A stretch of DNA of 64,000 nucleotides from the NCBI GenBank assembly GCA_025175895.1, contig CM046000.1, positions 69,840,720 to 69,904,719 of the forward strand, read 5' to 3'. Of this stretch, positions 22,832-35,234 are shown piece by piece (positions within the stretch are counted from its first letter, which is position 1; every line of letters begins with the position of its first letter). This DNA comes from Wurfbainia villosa. Its lineage: Eukaryota > Streptophyta > Magnoliopsida > Zingiberales > Zingiberaceae. Made by a program: the position numbers and the translations under genes. The notes beneath the pieces are model-generated. The model was given only the letters and a program-made list of their open reading frames with translations. It did not search any database and had not been told where the DNA came from.

Positions 22832-23873
22832 ACGATTTTCGATTTTGTGTGTTTAGGATTCGGTTACTTTTATGCACTTTTCATATATTATATGTGTCGG
22901 ATAATAGTAGGGTATGCATAGGATAACTCTTTGGTTGCAGGCATAGGATCCAACTATTATGGCCATATGTGTGTATGTGATTGCATGTGTGTAAATGTAT
23001 ATTTTGTTGAATCCTCGGGGTTGACGAGGCTAGTATTTAATTTTTGTAAATTTGATCCGGCATTGTTTAGCCACTCTTTTTATTTTAGTTTACTTTTGAT
23101 CTAGAATTCATGTACACTCCCTCGTGGTGTATAAGATCGATGGATGTAAATTAAAAAATTTTTTTCTTGGCTTGGATCTCCAGATGGCTTGTATATGGCG
23201 TAGGGAGGAGCAAACGAGATGGCGATACGATGGGAGACATATTGAAGACAAAAGCCATAATAGTTAGAAAATTTTTATTTTTCATATCTATTGCTTATTG
23301 TTTGATATGCATTCGTAGGCTAGAAAATTCCTCAATTTCAAATTACTAAGTGGGAGAGGGATATTTTTATAAATTCCCACGGCCTCCATTATAATTTGAC
23401 ATGTGATGCAAACAAACTTGCACGTCGGCTCTGAGTGTCTTCCTCCCCATCGGATGGGTTTGTTTGCGGATCACAAGGTCAAATATGGTTATAGGAAATT
23501 ATCAAGGAGCGTGTGTACTTCCCCATCGGAAGGCACATAACCTGAGATAATTACCTTGGTACCGAGTAATGGTGAACACTTAGATACAAATATAAGTATC
23601 CTCCCCATCGGAGTCACTACTTTTATTTGTATGGCCAAAGAGGAACCAACTATTAATTTTACTTGTCAAAAAGTTAGGTTGACAAGATAGTAAAATTAAT
23701 GGATAAAACCTCCTCTTACAAATGTAGAATTCGTATACGTCCACAATATCGTGGCATACGATATTCTCGGTGTTTTGAGGTGTTGGTTGATTTTAAAATT
23801 TTATTGCTTGAGGAATCAATAATTTTTTGAAATCTAATATTTTGATCTATGTGATTCTTAGGTTTTTCAAAAA
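22832..23873 (+). other. Leader of element B
   Basis: About 1.04 kb, noncoding. It includes two or three loosely repeated phrases of the form TCCCCATCGGA (near 23444, 23522, 23600). Its inverse complement forms the leader remnant of E (43757-44016). No gene is seen. Confidence 0.65.
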
Positions 23874-24330
23874 ATGACTTTCAGTCCACTTGCTGTGGTA
23901 CTAAAGGAAAATAAGCTTACTATACATAATTATGTTGATTGGAAAAAGGAATCTTGATATTGTCTTAACTGCTGAGGAGTACAAGTATGTACTCTTCGAA
24001 GAGTGTCCTCCTAAGCCTACGAATGAGCTGGAAGTCCTTGGAGCTGAGATCAATGGGGAAACTCAGAACGATATCATTCTCCAATCGACAGAATGACTTG
24101 CTCAGGCTCAGGCCATGGTTGCTCAGAAGGTTTCTACTTCTAAGCCGAAAGGCAAGAAGAAGAAGAAACAAGGTGGAGCAAAGCTGGTGGGAGGATCTCA
24201 GGGAGGAGTGAAGAAGTCGAAAAGCAAGTACTTCACTTGCAAGCAGGATGGACATTGGAAGAAGGATTGTCCCAATCCGAAATAGAACAAAGGTATATTC
24301 TTTGGTCTAGTTGTTGAAACATGTTTAGCG
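23874..24330 (+). pseudogene. gag: gag of element B with internal deletion
   Basis: Starts MTFSPLAVVLKENKLT, matching E gag (MTFNPLAVILKENKLT). A frameshift near 23945 and an internal loss of about 270 bp near 24028 follow; in E the lost piece is bounded by two copies of AATGA, so slippage between direct repeats is likely. The zinc knuckle reads YFTCKQDGHWKKDC with the first Cys changed to Tyr, and a TAG at 24283-24285 replaces a CAG present in E. Confidence 0.82.
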
Positions 24331-25710
24331 GTGTTATCGACCAGCACTTGGTGTATAGATATGGGAGCCACTGATCATGTCTGCAATACTTTGCAGGGGT
24401 TCAAGGAAACCAGACGACTAGCTGAGGGGGAGATTACAGTATACTTGGGCGATGCCACGAAGGTGACGGCTGTTGCAGTGGGAGACGTTTATTTATCTTT
24501 TGAGAAAAATAAAGTTTTGGTTCTTAAGAATTGCCTTTATGTACCTTTATTTAGAAAGAATTTAATTTTGGTTTCTAAATTGTTTATGGATGGATATTCT
24601 ATTTCTTTTAATGACAGAGTTGTTATAAAAAAGAATAGGGACATTATCTGTTCGGGTGCATTGATAGAAAATCTATACACACTTGAACCAAAAGCTCCCA
24701 CGATGCAAATAGAAGTTAATAACTCATCTTCTAATTCCAATAAGAGAAAAGAACCTTCGAAGATGAACCAAACATATCTTTGGCATCTTAGGCTTGGTCA
24801 TATTAACCTAAGTAGAATTCAAAGGTTGATAGCCGATGGACCTCTGGGTTCATTAGTGGTGGAAGATTTCCCAACCTGCGAATCTTGCTTGGAGGGTAAA
24901 ATGACCAAGAGGCCTTATAAGGCAAAGGGGTATAGAGCCAAAGATGTGTTAGAATTGGTTCATTTTGATTTGTGTGGTCCTATGTCTATCCAGGCTAGAG
25001 GTGGTTTTGAGTATTTTGTCTCTTTTATAGACGATTATTCGAGATATGGATATATTTACTTGATGCACCGCAAGTCTAAATGCTTTGACAAGTTCAAAGA
25101 ATTCAAGGCTGATGTGGAGAAATGTCAAGGTAAAAGTATCAAGACACTACGATCTGATCGTGGTGGTGAGTACCTCTTGGGAGAGTTTAGGAATTACTTA
25201 TCAAAGGCTGGGATTCAATCCCAATTATCTGCACCTGGCATACCCCAGCAGAATGGTGTAGCAGAGCGAAGGAATAGGACTCTTATAGAGATGGTTAGAT
25301 CGATGATGAGTTATTCTGAACTACCAGATTCGTTCTGGGGATATGCTCTAGATACGACAGTGTATATTCTGAACTTAGTCCCATCTAAATCAGTGCCTTC
25401 TACTCCCACAGAATTGTGGACTGGACGAAAGCCTAGTCTAAGACATATTCGGATTTGGGGGAGTCCAGCACATGTACTGAAGGAGGATGTTGGTAAGTTG
25501 GAACCTCGTATAGAAGTGCGCATGTTCGTTGGCTATCCTAGAGGAATGAAAGGTGATTTGTTTTATAGTCCTAGAGATCAGAGGGTGATCGTTAGCACGA
25601 ATGCCAAATTTCTAAAGGAAGACTATGTGATGAACCACAAGCCCATGAGTAAGATTGTTCTTGAGGAATTGAAAGGGGAAGTCACTTCTTCAGTACCACC
25701 GGTACAATAG
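24331..25710 (+). pseudogene. Protease and integrase of element B (open for 459 codons)
   Basis: Protease: WCIDMGATDHVCN, where the usual DTGA has Met for Thr, likely inactivating. Then GAG-pre-integrase (WHLRLGH ... CESC) and the integrase core (HFDLCGP, FIDDYSRYGY, SDRGGEYL, PQQNGVAERRNRT). The D,D-35-E residues are present. The open frame ends at TAG 25708-25710, near the IN/RT boundary; a second TAG at 25789-25791 is shared with E. The reading frame continues unchanged into RT. Confidence 0.88.
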
Positions 25711-25791
25711 GATATACCACAAGTCACTGCACCACGTGTCACAGAGGATACACAAGTGATACCTCATCGTAGTGGGAGAGTTGTTAGATAG

Positions 25792-27440
25792 CCTGATAGA
25801 TTCATGTTCTTGGGAGAATCTTCTGATTTTGTTCCTGGTGAACATGAACCTGATCCTTGGACATATGATGAGGCAATCCAAGATAAAGATGCAGTATCTT
25901 GGCAAAGTGCAATGAATGCTGAGATTGAATCTATGGATTCAAATCAGGTCTGGGAGCTAGTAGAACCACCCGATGGTGTAAAAACCATTGGATGCAAGTG
26001 GATCTACAAAAGAAAGAGAGGAATAGATAGGAAGGTTGAGACCTTCAAAGTGAGGCTTGTTGCAAAGGGGTATACTTAGAAAGAGGGTATCGATTATGAG
26101 GAGACCTTTTCGTCGGTGGTCATGCTTAAGTCTATCAGGATTCTCTTATGCATTGCAACTCATATGGATTATGAGGTGTGGCAGATGGATGTCAAGACAA
26201 CTTTCCTTAATGGAAGTCTTGAGGAAAACATCTATATGAAGCAACCAGAGGGATTCATTGCGAAGGGCAAAGAGCATCTTGTATGTAAGCTTAATCGGTC
26301 CATTTATGAATTGAAGCAAGCTTCGAGGTCTTGGAACATCCGCTTTGATGAGGTAATCCAGTCTTATGGATTTATTCAAAGTCCGGATGAGTCTTGTGTA
26401 TATAAGAGATGTGACGGAAATGTAGTGGTATTTCTTGTACTATATGTAGATGACATTTTGTTAATTGGCAAGAATATCAAGGTGTTATCGGATGTAAAGG
26501 TATGGTTGTCCAAACAGTTTGATATGAAGGACTTGGGAGAAGTGGGACACATCCTTGGGATCAAGGTTATAAGGGATCATAGGAAAAGGATGTTGTGCTT
26601 GTCTCAAGCTTCATACATAGACATCATTATGGATCGTTTTAGCATGCAGAACTCCAAGAAGGGTTTTCTACCTTTTAGGCATGGAGTTCCTTTATCTAAG
26701 GAGATGTGTCCTAGAACATCTGAGGAGATAGAGGAGATGAAGGTGGTTCCTTATGCTTCAGCAATAGGAAGCCTCATGTATGTGATGCTATGTACGAGAC
26801 CAGATATCTGCTTTGCCGTGGGCATAGTCAGCAGATATCAGAGTAATCCAGGATAGGGACATTGGACTGCGGTAAAGAATATATTGAAGTACCTGAGAAG
26901 GACTAGGGATTATATGCTAGTTTACCAGGCAAACCAATTACTCCCTATGGGTTATACAAATTTCGACATCCAATCAAATAGGGATAACGGTAAGTCTACC
27001 TCAAGTTTTGTGTTTACTTAGGGAGGTGGAGCCATTGTATGGAGGAGTGTCAAGCAGAAATGCATGGCGGACTCTACCATGGAAGATGAGTTTGTGGCGG
27101 CCTCTGAGGCAGCCAAAGAAGCTGGATAGCTCAAGAACTTCTTGATGACTTGGATGTGATTCCTAGTTTGCCCAGAACTATCACAATTTATTGTGATAAT
27201 AATGGTGCAGTTGCAAACTCGAAGGAACCACCAGCCCATAAGGCAAGTAAACACATAGAGCGCAAGTACCACATGATACGAGAAATCGTAAAGGAGGTAG
27301 AAGTTGTTGTCGCCTAGATTGCATCAAAGGATGACCTGGTAGACCCTTTCACTAAGGCCCTTCTAGCGAGAGCTTTGATAGGCAAGTGGAGGGAAGGGGA
27401 ATCATATGTATGGCAGTATGAGGACAGCATAGTCTTTTAG
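25792..27440 (+). pseudogene. Reverse transcriptase and RNase H of element B
   Basis: RT motifs: NQVWELVEPPDG, VWQMDVKTTFLNG, YELKQASRSW, and intact YVDDILL near 26445. RNase H follows (degraded GYTN, then SVKQKCMADST, AASEAAKEA, IYCDNNGAVA, SKHIERKYH). In-frame stops are TAG 26077-26079 and TAG 26854-26856 (both CAG in E), TAG near 27019 (TTG in E) and TAG near 27127 (a Trp codon originally). The terminal stop is near 27438, then polypurine AAGTGGGAGAT at 27444-27454. Confidence 0.87.
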
Positions 27441-27454
27441 TATAAGTGGGAGAT

Positions 27455-28364
27455 TGTTGGGATGTATACTAAAAAGACTATCTTTTGTATGAACATCTTT
27501 ATTTTTGAAATAAAAATCACATGATCATTATTTGCATATTTACAGTTATGCATATTGTCTAATACATTACATTGTAGATAACATGGTATGTGGTGTCACA
27601 CGGGAGATCATGTTATTGGCTCCTTATAAAGTATAAGTAAAGGCTCGCAACCGAGATGGCTTTGGACAAACCATTGGTATGGTTGTAGTTGGATTTAGTA
27701 TTGGTTTGTCTTGACCATAGAATCACACTAGTACACTTTGTGTGTATTAAGCAGGACCGACTTAGAGGTGAATCGATTTATTGCTGACTACATAATCGAA
27801 TTGGACCTCAGATATTATATTGTACATGCTCTTAATCCCGATATAATAACGGGCACATATACTTAGTATTCATTTCTTTGATTTACAAATGGGCGAGATT
27901 TATAGATTAAATCGATAGGCTCGGTAAGTTAGGAAATGGTAGTATTTATATGGTGTGTCGTTGATTATAGGAGAAAACCGTGTCCTATATATATTAGGAT
28001 GATGATGTCCCCTTGAGGAGCTCATAAGGTTCATCATGTAAACCCTGCAGGTGGACTTGGTCCAGCATGATGATAAGGTTGAGTGGTACTACTCATGGAG
28101 TTAGATGATGATTAATTAATTGTCAGTAATTAATTAATCGACAGACATTCGAGATCTTAAACACGGGAAGAAAAATGTACAAATAATATATGGAGCCTAT
28201 ATTAACTAATGAGGGTTGGTGAGGTAGATCAATGATAATCCTTTAGTGGATTGGATTATCAATAATGGATCGGACTTTATGTGGGCTTGATCCATTGGGT
28301 GGGCAAGATCCAACTCCTCCTCATGGTCCCTATTGTAGCATATTAATATCTCATGAAGCCTAGA
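27455..28364 (+). repeat. 3' LTR of element B, left part
   Basis: Starts TGTTGGGATGTATACTAAAA directly after the polypurine tract and aligns with 9607 onward. It holds the uninterrupted A target (ATGTGGGCTTGATCC near 28278). It is cut by C; TSD CTAGA at 28360-28364. Confidence 0.92.
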
Positions 28365-29544
28365 TGTTAGGGCAATCTCTTGCCATGATAAAGTTTTGAT
28401 GTGTGTGGCAAAGGGTTTAAGTTAAGATGATATTGTTATTTGATATGTGCATTGGAGTCTTGCAGGACTTAGTAATTCGCACATGGAGCCTTGGCGGGTT
28501 CACCCTCACAACCTCGGTCCTTGAGTCGGTGAAGGATGACTTTGCGGAAGCTGTGCGCTTGGAGCATCCGAGGGAGCGCCGGATGAGATGACTTGAAGTG
28601 AAGCCAAGGAAGCAGACTTCGGAGGCAAGAGATGCGAAGGAGCATTGCAGAGCCGTGCGCCTGATGCTGCCGAGGGACGTGGCCGCGAACGAAGAGAGCT
28701 TCGGCGAGGGACTTCGAGTGAGATGAGAGAATGAGTGAAATGTAAGTAGCTCATTAGGTGAACTTGGTCGAATGGCTGAGTGTCGGAGACTTGACCGCAA
28801 GCGTTAAGGTTTACTCGACCGCCGAAAGCTCAAACTTATGTTAAGTTTGAGTTTCACGACTACGATCGCCATGGAATGGCAGCTGATCGCCCGAGTCGAG
28901 TGAGTTCGACCGGGTATCCGATCGATGGGTTTATGCCCAGCAATGATCGCCAGAGGATATCGCGCACGTAATCGCTGGCCAGAGCCGATCGGGCAATGAC
29001 TACGGAGGCGATTCGATCGGTGAGGTCCATCATTCAATCGCCAAGAGTTCCGTTGGACTACAATGGTCGGGATCCGACATGTTCGGAGGTCGCAGGAGGC
29101 ACCGATCGCTAAGGGCGAATGACCGGGTGGCGCCAACGGAAGAACTTTGAGAGGCTAATGCTTATGCTCCAAGTGATCTTCCTAGTGCCCCACAAGCTCT
29201 AAACTCTTCTTACTTGTTTTTACTCAATTCTTATTGTAAGAAGAGTGATCTTGATTGTAAAGGTTACCTCCACCTAGCTTGGTGCAAAGGAGAGAGCAAT
29301 AGTGATTGGCTTTGGAGGAGTGATTCACCTCAGACGAATCGGGATCGTGGATTAGCGGCGTAGCCGTGAACCACGTTACATCTTTTTTGTTAGCATTTGT
29401 ATTTTCGTTTATTGCTTTGTCTTTGTTGTTTATGCTTCCGCTTGCGCTAACGATTGTATAGAAAAGCAAACGAACGAGAGAATTCTGACATCCATCATAA
29501 GAGGGCTATTCACCCACCTCTAGCCAGCCGTTCGATCCCCTACA
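28365..29544 (+). repeat. 5' LTR of element C, TATA box missing
   Basis: 1180 bp. It matches the 3' LTR closely at both ends but differs in a block around 28855-29140. At 29144 it goes from ACGGAAGAA straight to CTTTGAGAGG, lacking the about 35 bp that carry TATAAAAA in the 3' LTR (36873) and in C2 (52921). Confidence 0.9.
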
Positions 29545-29546
29545 AG

Positions 29547-29559
29547 TGGTATCAGAGCC
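29547..29559 (+). other. Primer-binding site of element C
   Basis: TGGTATCAGAGCC, two bases after the LTR; initiator Met-tRNA type. Confidence 0.92.
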
Positions 29560-29606
29560 AAGGAAAGCTTGTCAAGGACTAACCGCCACAACAAGCAACT
29601 TTCAAA

Positions 29607-31340
29607 ATGACCAGCTCCAACATCCATCCTCCGAAGTTTGAAGGAGAATTCACTTGGTGGAAGAAGTGAATGGAGGTATTTTTCGAAACGGATTTTGATA
29701 TTATGATTACAATGGAATCCGGTTTCGTTTTGCCTAGGGATGAAGAGGGGAAGCCAATAGAGAAATCTAGGTGGACCAAAAGGCAAAGGGAAGAGCACCT
29801 TGCAAATTCAAAAGCCAAGCATCATCTCTTCAATGTGCTCCCCCAACAAGAAATCAACCGAATAGGAGAATGCCTAAGTGCCAAGGAGATGTGGGAAAAG
29901 CTAATTGAGCTTCATGAAGGCACATCCGAGGCGAAGCTAGCAAGGAGAGATCTCCTCCGCTCCCAACTATCCAACATTAAATTAGAAAAGGGAGAAAAGG
30001 TAACTTCTTTGCATTCTAGATTCAAAGAAATTTTAATTGAACTAACAAGTGTAGGAGAAAGGCTCTCCAATCGCGATATGATAATGAAGGCCATAGATGC
30101 TTTCCCCCGATCATCCAAGTGGAGTTCAATGGTGGACTCATTTTACATTTCAAAGAATCTAGAGGTAAGTACTCTAGATGAATTTTTCTCCACTATGGAA
30201 TTACATGAATCTAGGCTTGAAGGAATACAAGAAGAGCCAAAAATACAACCTTCAAGAGGAGTCGCATTGTTGGCAAATAAGGGGAAGAAGAAGATAGAGA
30301 TCTCCTCCTCCTCCAATGATGAAGCGTCCTCCTCCTCCATGGATAGCACCGAAGAAGCCTATATGGTAAGGAGGGTAAGACGTGCTTTAAAAGGTTTTCA
30401 TTTTCATAAATCAAATGATAGGAATAGAAGACCAATGGGGAAGGTCATATGCTACAATTGCCAAGGAGAGGGGCATATAAGGGATAATTGTCCCCTCCTA
30501 AACAAGAGCAAGGAAGAGAAGAAAAAGAAAGAAGAAAAGAAGAAGAAAAAGGGGAGCAAGAAAAAGAAGGAAGAGGAGAAGAAGACAAAAGAAAAGGGGA
30601 AGACCAAAGCTCTAAAGGCAAGGACTTGGGATGACCCATCCTCATCCTCCTCATCATCATCGGATGAGGAGAATGCCTTTGTCACCAATTTGGCCTTGAT
30701 GGCCTTTGATGACTTGGATTGCTCTTCCTCCAAAAATGAAGGATCAAGCTCAAGAGGAGAGAGCTCAAGTGAAGGGGGAGCTTCTACATCCTCCTCATCC
30801 GAAGAAGAAGAAGAGGATATGGAAACTATGGTAACGAATGTCTCTCCTAAGAAAATAGTTTCCATAATTTCTAGTTTAAATAAGGACTTATTTGGAATGA
30901 AAAAGAAAAATAAAAGCATGCTTAATCAAATTAAGGCATTGGAAAATAAGCTAGAAAATGCATGCTTAAATGATAATATTTCTTCTAGCTTAAATGATGC
31001 ATGCTCACATGATCTTTATGTGCCATTAGATGTTAGTGATGCATGTATAAATGAAAATAGGGCCTTAAGGGAAAAGGTAGATTATTTAACAAAAGCTCTA
31101 GAAAAATTCACAATTGGCTCCAACACATTGAACATGATCTTAGGGAGCCAAAGAGCTAGTTTCAACAAAAAGGGCCTAGGTTATAAAGAAAAGAAAAATG
31201 AAAAGGCCTATAAATGCCTAATTGCTAGGGGACAAGATAAAAAGAAGGTAATAGCTAGGAAATGGATCCCTAAGGAATTTCTAGTGAACCCCATAGGCAA
31301 GAATTTGTATTGGGTTCCAAAATCCATCCTTAAGGGTTAG
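29607..31340 (+). pseudogene. gag: gag of element C (single premature stop)
   Basis: Compared with the intact C2 gag, the reading starts at ATG 29607 (MTSSNIHPPKFEG) and has one TGA at 29667-29669 where C2 has AGA (Arg); it is otherwise open to 31340. From 29670 a 556-aa ORF remains, so a slightly shortened product is possible. Layout: UBN2-type capsid region about 15-230, CCHC knuckle CYNCQGEGHIRDNC from about residue 282, a long Lys/Glu-rich run, Ser/Glu-rich acidic stretches, then a coiled coil and a conserved tail with GSQRASFNKKGLGYK. The tail also occurs in G (GSQRAVYNKAGLGF), showing common descent. It ends where protease would begin in an autonomous element. Confidence 0.9.
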
Positions 31341-32620
31341 AAAAACCCTAGGGTAGTTAACCATGTGGACTTGACCTATATCATATCTTTGGTTGACTTA
31401 GGATGGCGGGACAATATTTTTAAATAGTGTTAGGTGATGATAACGTGCCTATAAATAGATAATAATGCTTAAATCATGATGATCAATGTAATTGTTACAC
31501 ATGTTTGCAATCATGATTTATGATATTGATATTTGACACATAATCATGGGAAATAGGTTTAAATCATGCCTTAGGTGATAATTTGTTTCTTATCATGATA
31601 TAATACCTAATGCATGAGAACAATTCAATGAATACATGTATTTCATGATCATAATGTAGAATCAATTGATATATGCTTTTATGATCATGAGGATTGTTAG
31701 GTTGATACTTAACCTTGATAGAATTGTATGAATATAATGGTTAAGTATATACAAATACCCCCTAGGATGCATCTCACACTCACCATAGGCTACTTTGATT
31801 GAAAACTTAGCATGGGTGAGGTGTTAGGATGATACAAATGTCCACTAATGCCTATGACATTTAGATGGTCATTTAAAGTATCAAAATAGCAATAATAGAC
31901 CAATCATGGGGAAGGCTTATGTTTAATTCATAGACATATTGCCCAAAGATCATGGTTGGATATTTCATATGTTTTCAAAACAATTTCTTACTTTAAATCC
32001 ATGTATTCATGTTTTGAAACAATCCTAAGCAATACTAGGTGTTAAAATGGATACTAACATGCTCAAAAACTAGTGGTTTTTAAAGCCTTTGGATTTTTGG
32101 CAAATCTCGGAAAATATAATGATTTTTCTTGAAAAACTATTTTTCATTGATATATATACTTAAAAGAAATATGTTCCTCAAATTTCATGATTTTTCAAAT
32201 TTTTTGGAATTTATAATGCATTTCTGAATTTCACCCAGAAAATCAGAATTTCGGAATTCTTTGTGCCAGTCGACTGCCATACTGATAGCAGTCGACTTCC
32301 CACCTTAACTACAGTCCAATATTTTCTGATTTCAATTTTAATCATGTTTTTGGTATTTTCCTTCTATTTAACTTGATGCCATGGATTTATAACTTAGTGT
32401 TAATCTTTTTGATGGTGTCAAAGGGGGAGAAGTAATTATGTTTAAGTAAATTATGATAGGGGGAGAAAATTTGAAAATTTGTAAGGGGAGTTTCATGGAT
32501 TAAGGAGGAGTTGCATGTTGCTATATCATGTTTATGTTTACATGCTTTCTTACCTTAGAATTTTCATCAAATGTTTTTACCTAACTTAAACGGATTGCCA
32601 CACATCAAAAAGGGGGAGAG
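31341..32620 (+). other. 3' noncoding region of element C
   Basis: No coding potential. It is closely matched by the region after the C2 gag (55129-55699 and 63565-64000). It contains a pair of CAGTCGACT palindromes (32266-32300) and three AGGGGGAGA purine stretches (near 32424, 32457 and 32610). The last, AAAAAGGGGGAGAG, abuts the 3' LTR and is the probable polypurine tract. Confidence 0.82.
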
Positions 32621-34159
32621 TGTTAGGGCAATCTCTTGCCATGATAAGGTTTTGATGTGTGTGGCAAAGGGTTTAAGTTAGGATGATATTGTTATTTGAT
32701 ATGTACATTGGAGTCTTGCAGGACTTAGTAATTCGCACATGGAGCCTTGACGGGTTCACCCTCACAACCTCGGTCCTTGAGTCGGTGAAGGATGACTTTG
32801 CGGAAGCCGTGCGCTTGGAGCATCCGAGGGACCGCCGAACGAGATGACTTGAAGTGAAGCCAAGGAAGCAGACTTTGGAGGCAAGAGACGCGAAGGAGCA
32901 TTGTAGAGCCGTGCGCCTGATGCTTCCGAGGGACGTGGCCGCGAACGAAGAGAGCTTCGGCGAGGGACTTCGAGTGAGATGAGAGAATGAGTGAAATGTA
33001 AGTAGCTCATTAGGTGAACTTGGCCGAATGGCTGAGTGTCGGAGACTTGACCGCAAGGGTTAAGGTTTACCCGACCGCCGGAAGCTCAAAGTTATGTTAA
33101 GTTTGAGTTTCACACGGCACCAGTCGACTGCCATGGAATGGTAGTTGAATGCTCTGAGTCGAGTGAGTTCGACTGGTATCCGACTGATGGGTTTATGCGG
33201 TGATCATGCCATCCATGGCTGCGAGAGGATATCACAGAACCGCAGAACCGATCGTGGTATCACGAGGCGATCGACATGACCGCGGTCGGTGGTATCCATC
33301 GATCATCACGCCCGCCCTTCAGGACCCGAACCCGAGGCGAAGCGTGACCGTACATACATACATACATACATACAGCGGAAGACTTAATACATATTTCGTA
33401 CTTCTTACAGCGGAAGACTCTAGACATTTTTTTTTCTTTTATAACATAAACATGCATTGACATATATATATATATATATATACTTCTTCTTCTTCACATA
33501 GGCATGCATCATAACATATATAGATACTTCTTCTTACTTCTTCTTTACTTCTTCTTATTAACATAGAGCATGCATTATAACTTAGATAGATACTTAGTGC
33601 TTAGTTCAGGTTCATAACCATCGTTGTCATACGGAGACATAAGTAAGGGCATCCATAAACATCATCATCATAGGTAAACATATATATATAAACCTAACGG
33701 ATCTTCTCCACCATGCCACTGCCACACACATTTGGCCCCTCCTGCTACTCCCTTTAGTTTATCCATCCCTTACCCTTATCTGCGATGCGAGGAAAGATAA
33801 ACTATAAGCACATAGGCTTAGTAAGATCCAGTCCTACTCACAAAAACCATATATCGACATTAATCATAGCATGTACCATTCATAACATATAAGCATGTAA
33901 CATTCATAACATATAAGCCACATAACATGTAACATACATAGCGTAATTAACTTAACATGTAGCATAAATAACGTGAGTAAACATAACATATCTCATCCAT
34001 AGCATAAAGATAACATGTATCATCTATAACATAGCATCATGTCATGTATGTCTAGGACTTATTTAAACATAACATATAACATATGTAACGTAGCAATTCA
34101 ACATAACATAAAACATATAGGTATGACCTATCAAACATAACATACATCATATGTAGCAT

Positions 34160-34365
34160 AGTGACATAACATGGCATATCAAACATAACATACTTCATAT
34201 GTAACATATCAACATGGCATATCAAACATAACATACTTCATATGTAACATATCAACATGGCATATCAAACATAACATACTTCATATGTAACATATCAACA
34301 TGGCATATCAAACATAACATACTTCATATGTAACATATCAACATGGCATATCAAACATAACAATC
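34160..34365. repeat. 43-bp tandem repeat in F
   Basis: Five copies of a unit starting CATGGCATATCAAACATAAC at 34170, 34213, 34256, 34299 and 34342, nearly identical. Confidence 0.93.
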
Positions 34366-34439
34366 TAATCATGTAACATATGCGAGATGCTTTTGAAAAC
34401 ATATTTTATAGGTACATAAATATAAATCTCAACATATTT

Positions 34440-34770
34440 GGGCCCGGCATTGTACCACTTCTTCATTATCATAGCGCGCATCCCTAAATAGGCCCGAGGT
34501 AGCAAGTCTCGAACCTAATAGGTTACTAGGCCCGATCTTAGTCCGTTGACCTAGGGCAATCGTCATAGCGTAGAAGCCCATCCTAGGCCCGAGTCTTACT
34601 CCATCGACCTAAGGCATCTTGGAGCCCATCCCGTACTAGGCCCGAGTCTTATTCCATCGACCTAGGGGCAATTATACATAGAAGCCCATCCTAGGCCCGA
34701 GTCTTATTCCATCGACCTAGGGCATCTTAGGAGCCCATCCCTTCTTGGACCCTGTTAGGGTCTTGGTACA
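34440..34770. repeat. Irregular tandem repeat in F
   Basis: Four or more copies of a unit containing TAGGCCCGAGTCTTATTCCA and TCGACCTAGGG, spaced about 60-80 bp. Confidence 0.8.
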
Positions 34771-35234
34771 AGCCATGCAGAAGGTAAAATACTTATATGC
34801 TTATTTTATAACATAGCTTACATTTTGCAAACATAGCATACTTCATTTCATAACACATCATGCTTCCCTTCATGGACATATCATCTTTCATTTCGTAAAC
34901 ATGCCATTCTTCATTTCATAACATATCATTCTTCATTTCATCATCATGTCATATTCATGACGTGTACATATCGTTTTGTTTCATTTCATAATCCTATCTT
35001 CTTCCATTTCATAACATATTTCAAACATAGCATACACATAGACATGGCAAAAAGGCATGGCATCAAAAGTAAGTAAACACTAACCTAAGGCATGTTATCA
35101 TCATCTAGCATTATTTAATATCACAAGTCAACATGAATTCACCCAACATAAAACACATGTTAACCTATTCATTTAACTTAACAACAAATTCATATGCACA
35201 TAAGACTTATATTAAGACTTCATCTAATCCCCAA

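Noticed and set aside
30452..30919. 155-codon minus-strand ORF opposite the C gag (also 54240-54707 in C2)
   Set aside because: Shadow of the Lys/Glu- and Ser-rich gag region; composition (Phe/Ser-rich) mirrors the sense codons.
29670..31340. Treating the ATG at 29670 as the native gag start of C
   Set aside because: C2 shows 20 conserved codons plus one upstream; 29670 follows a nonsense change (AGA to TGA).
33260..33480. Runs of CATA and TATA near 33350 and 33460 considered as functional sites
   Set aside because: Simple microsatellites inside LTR F.
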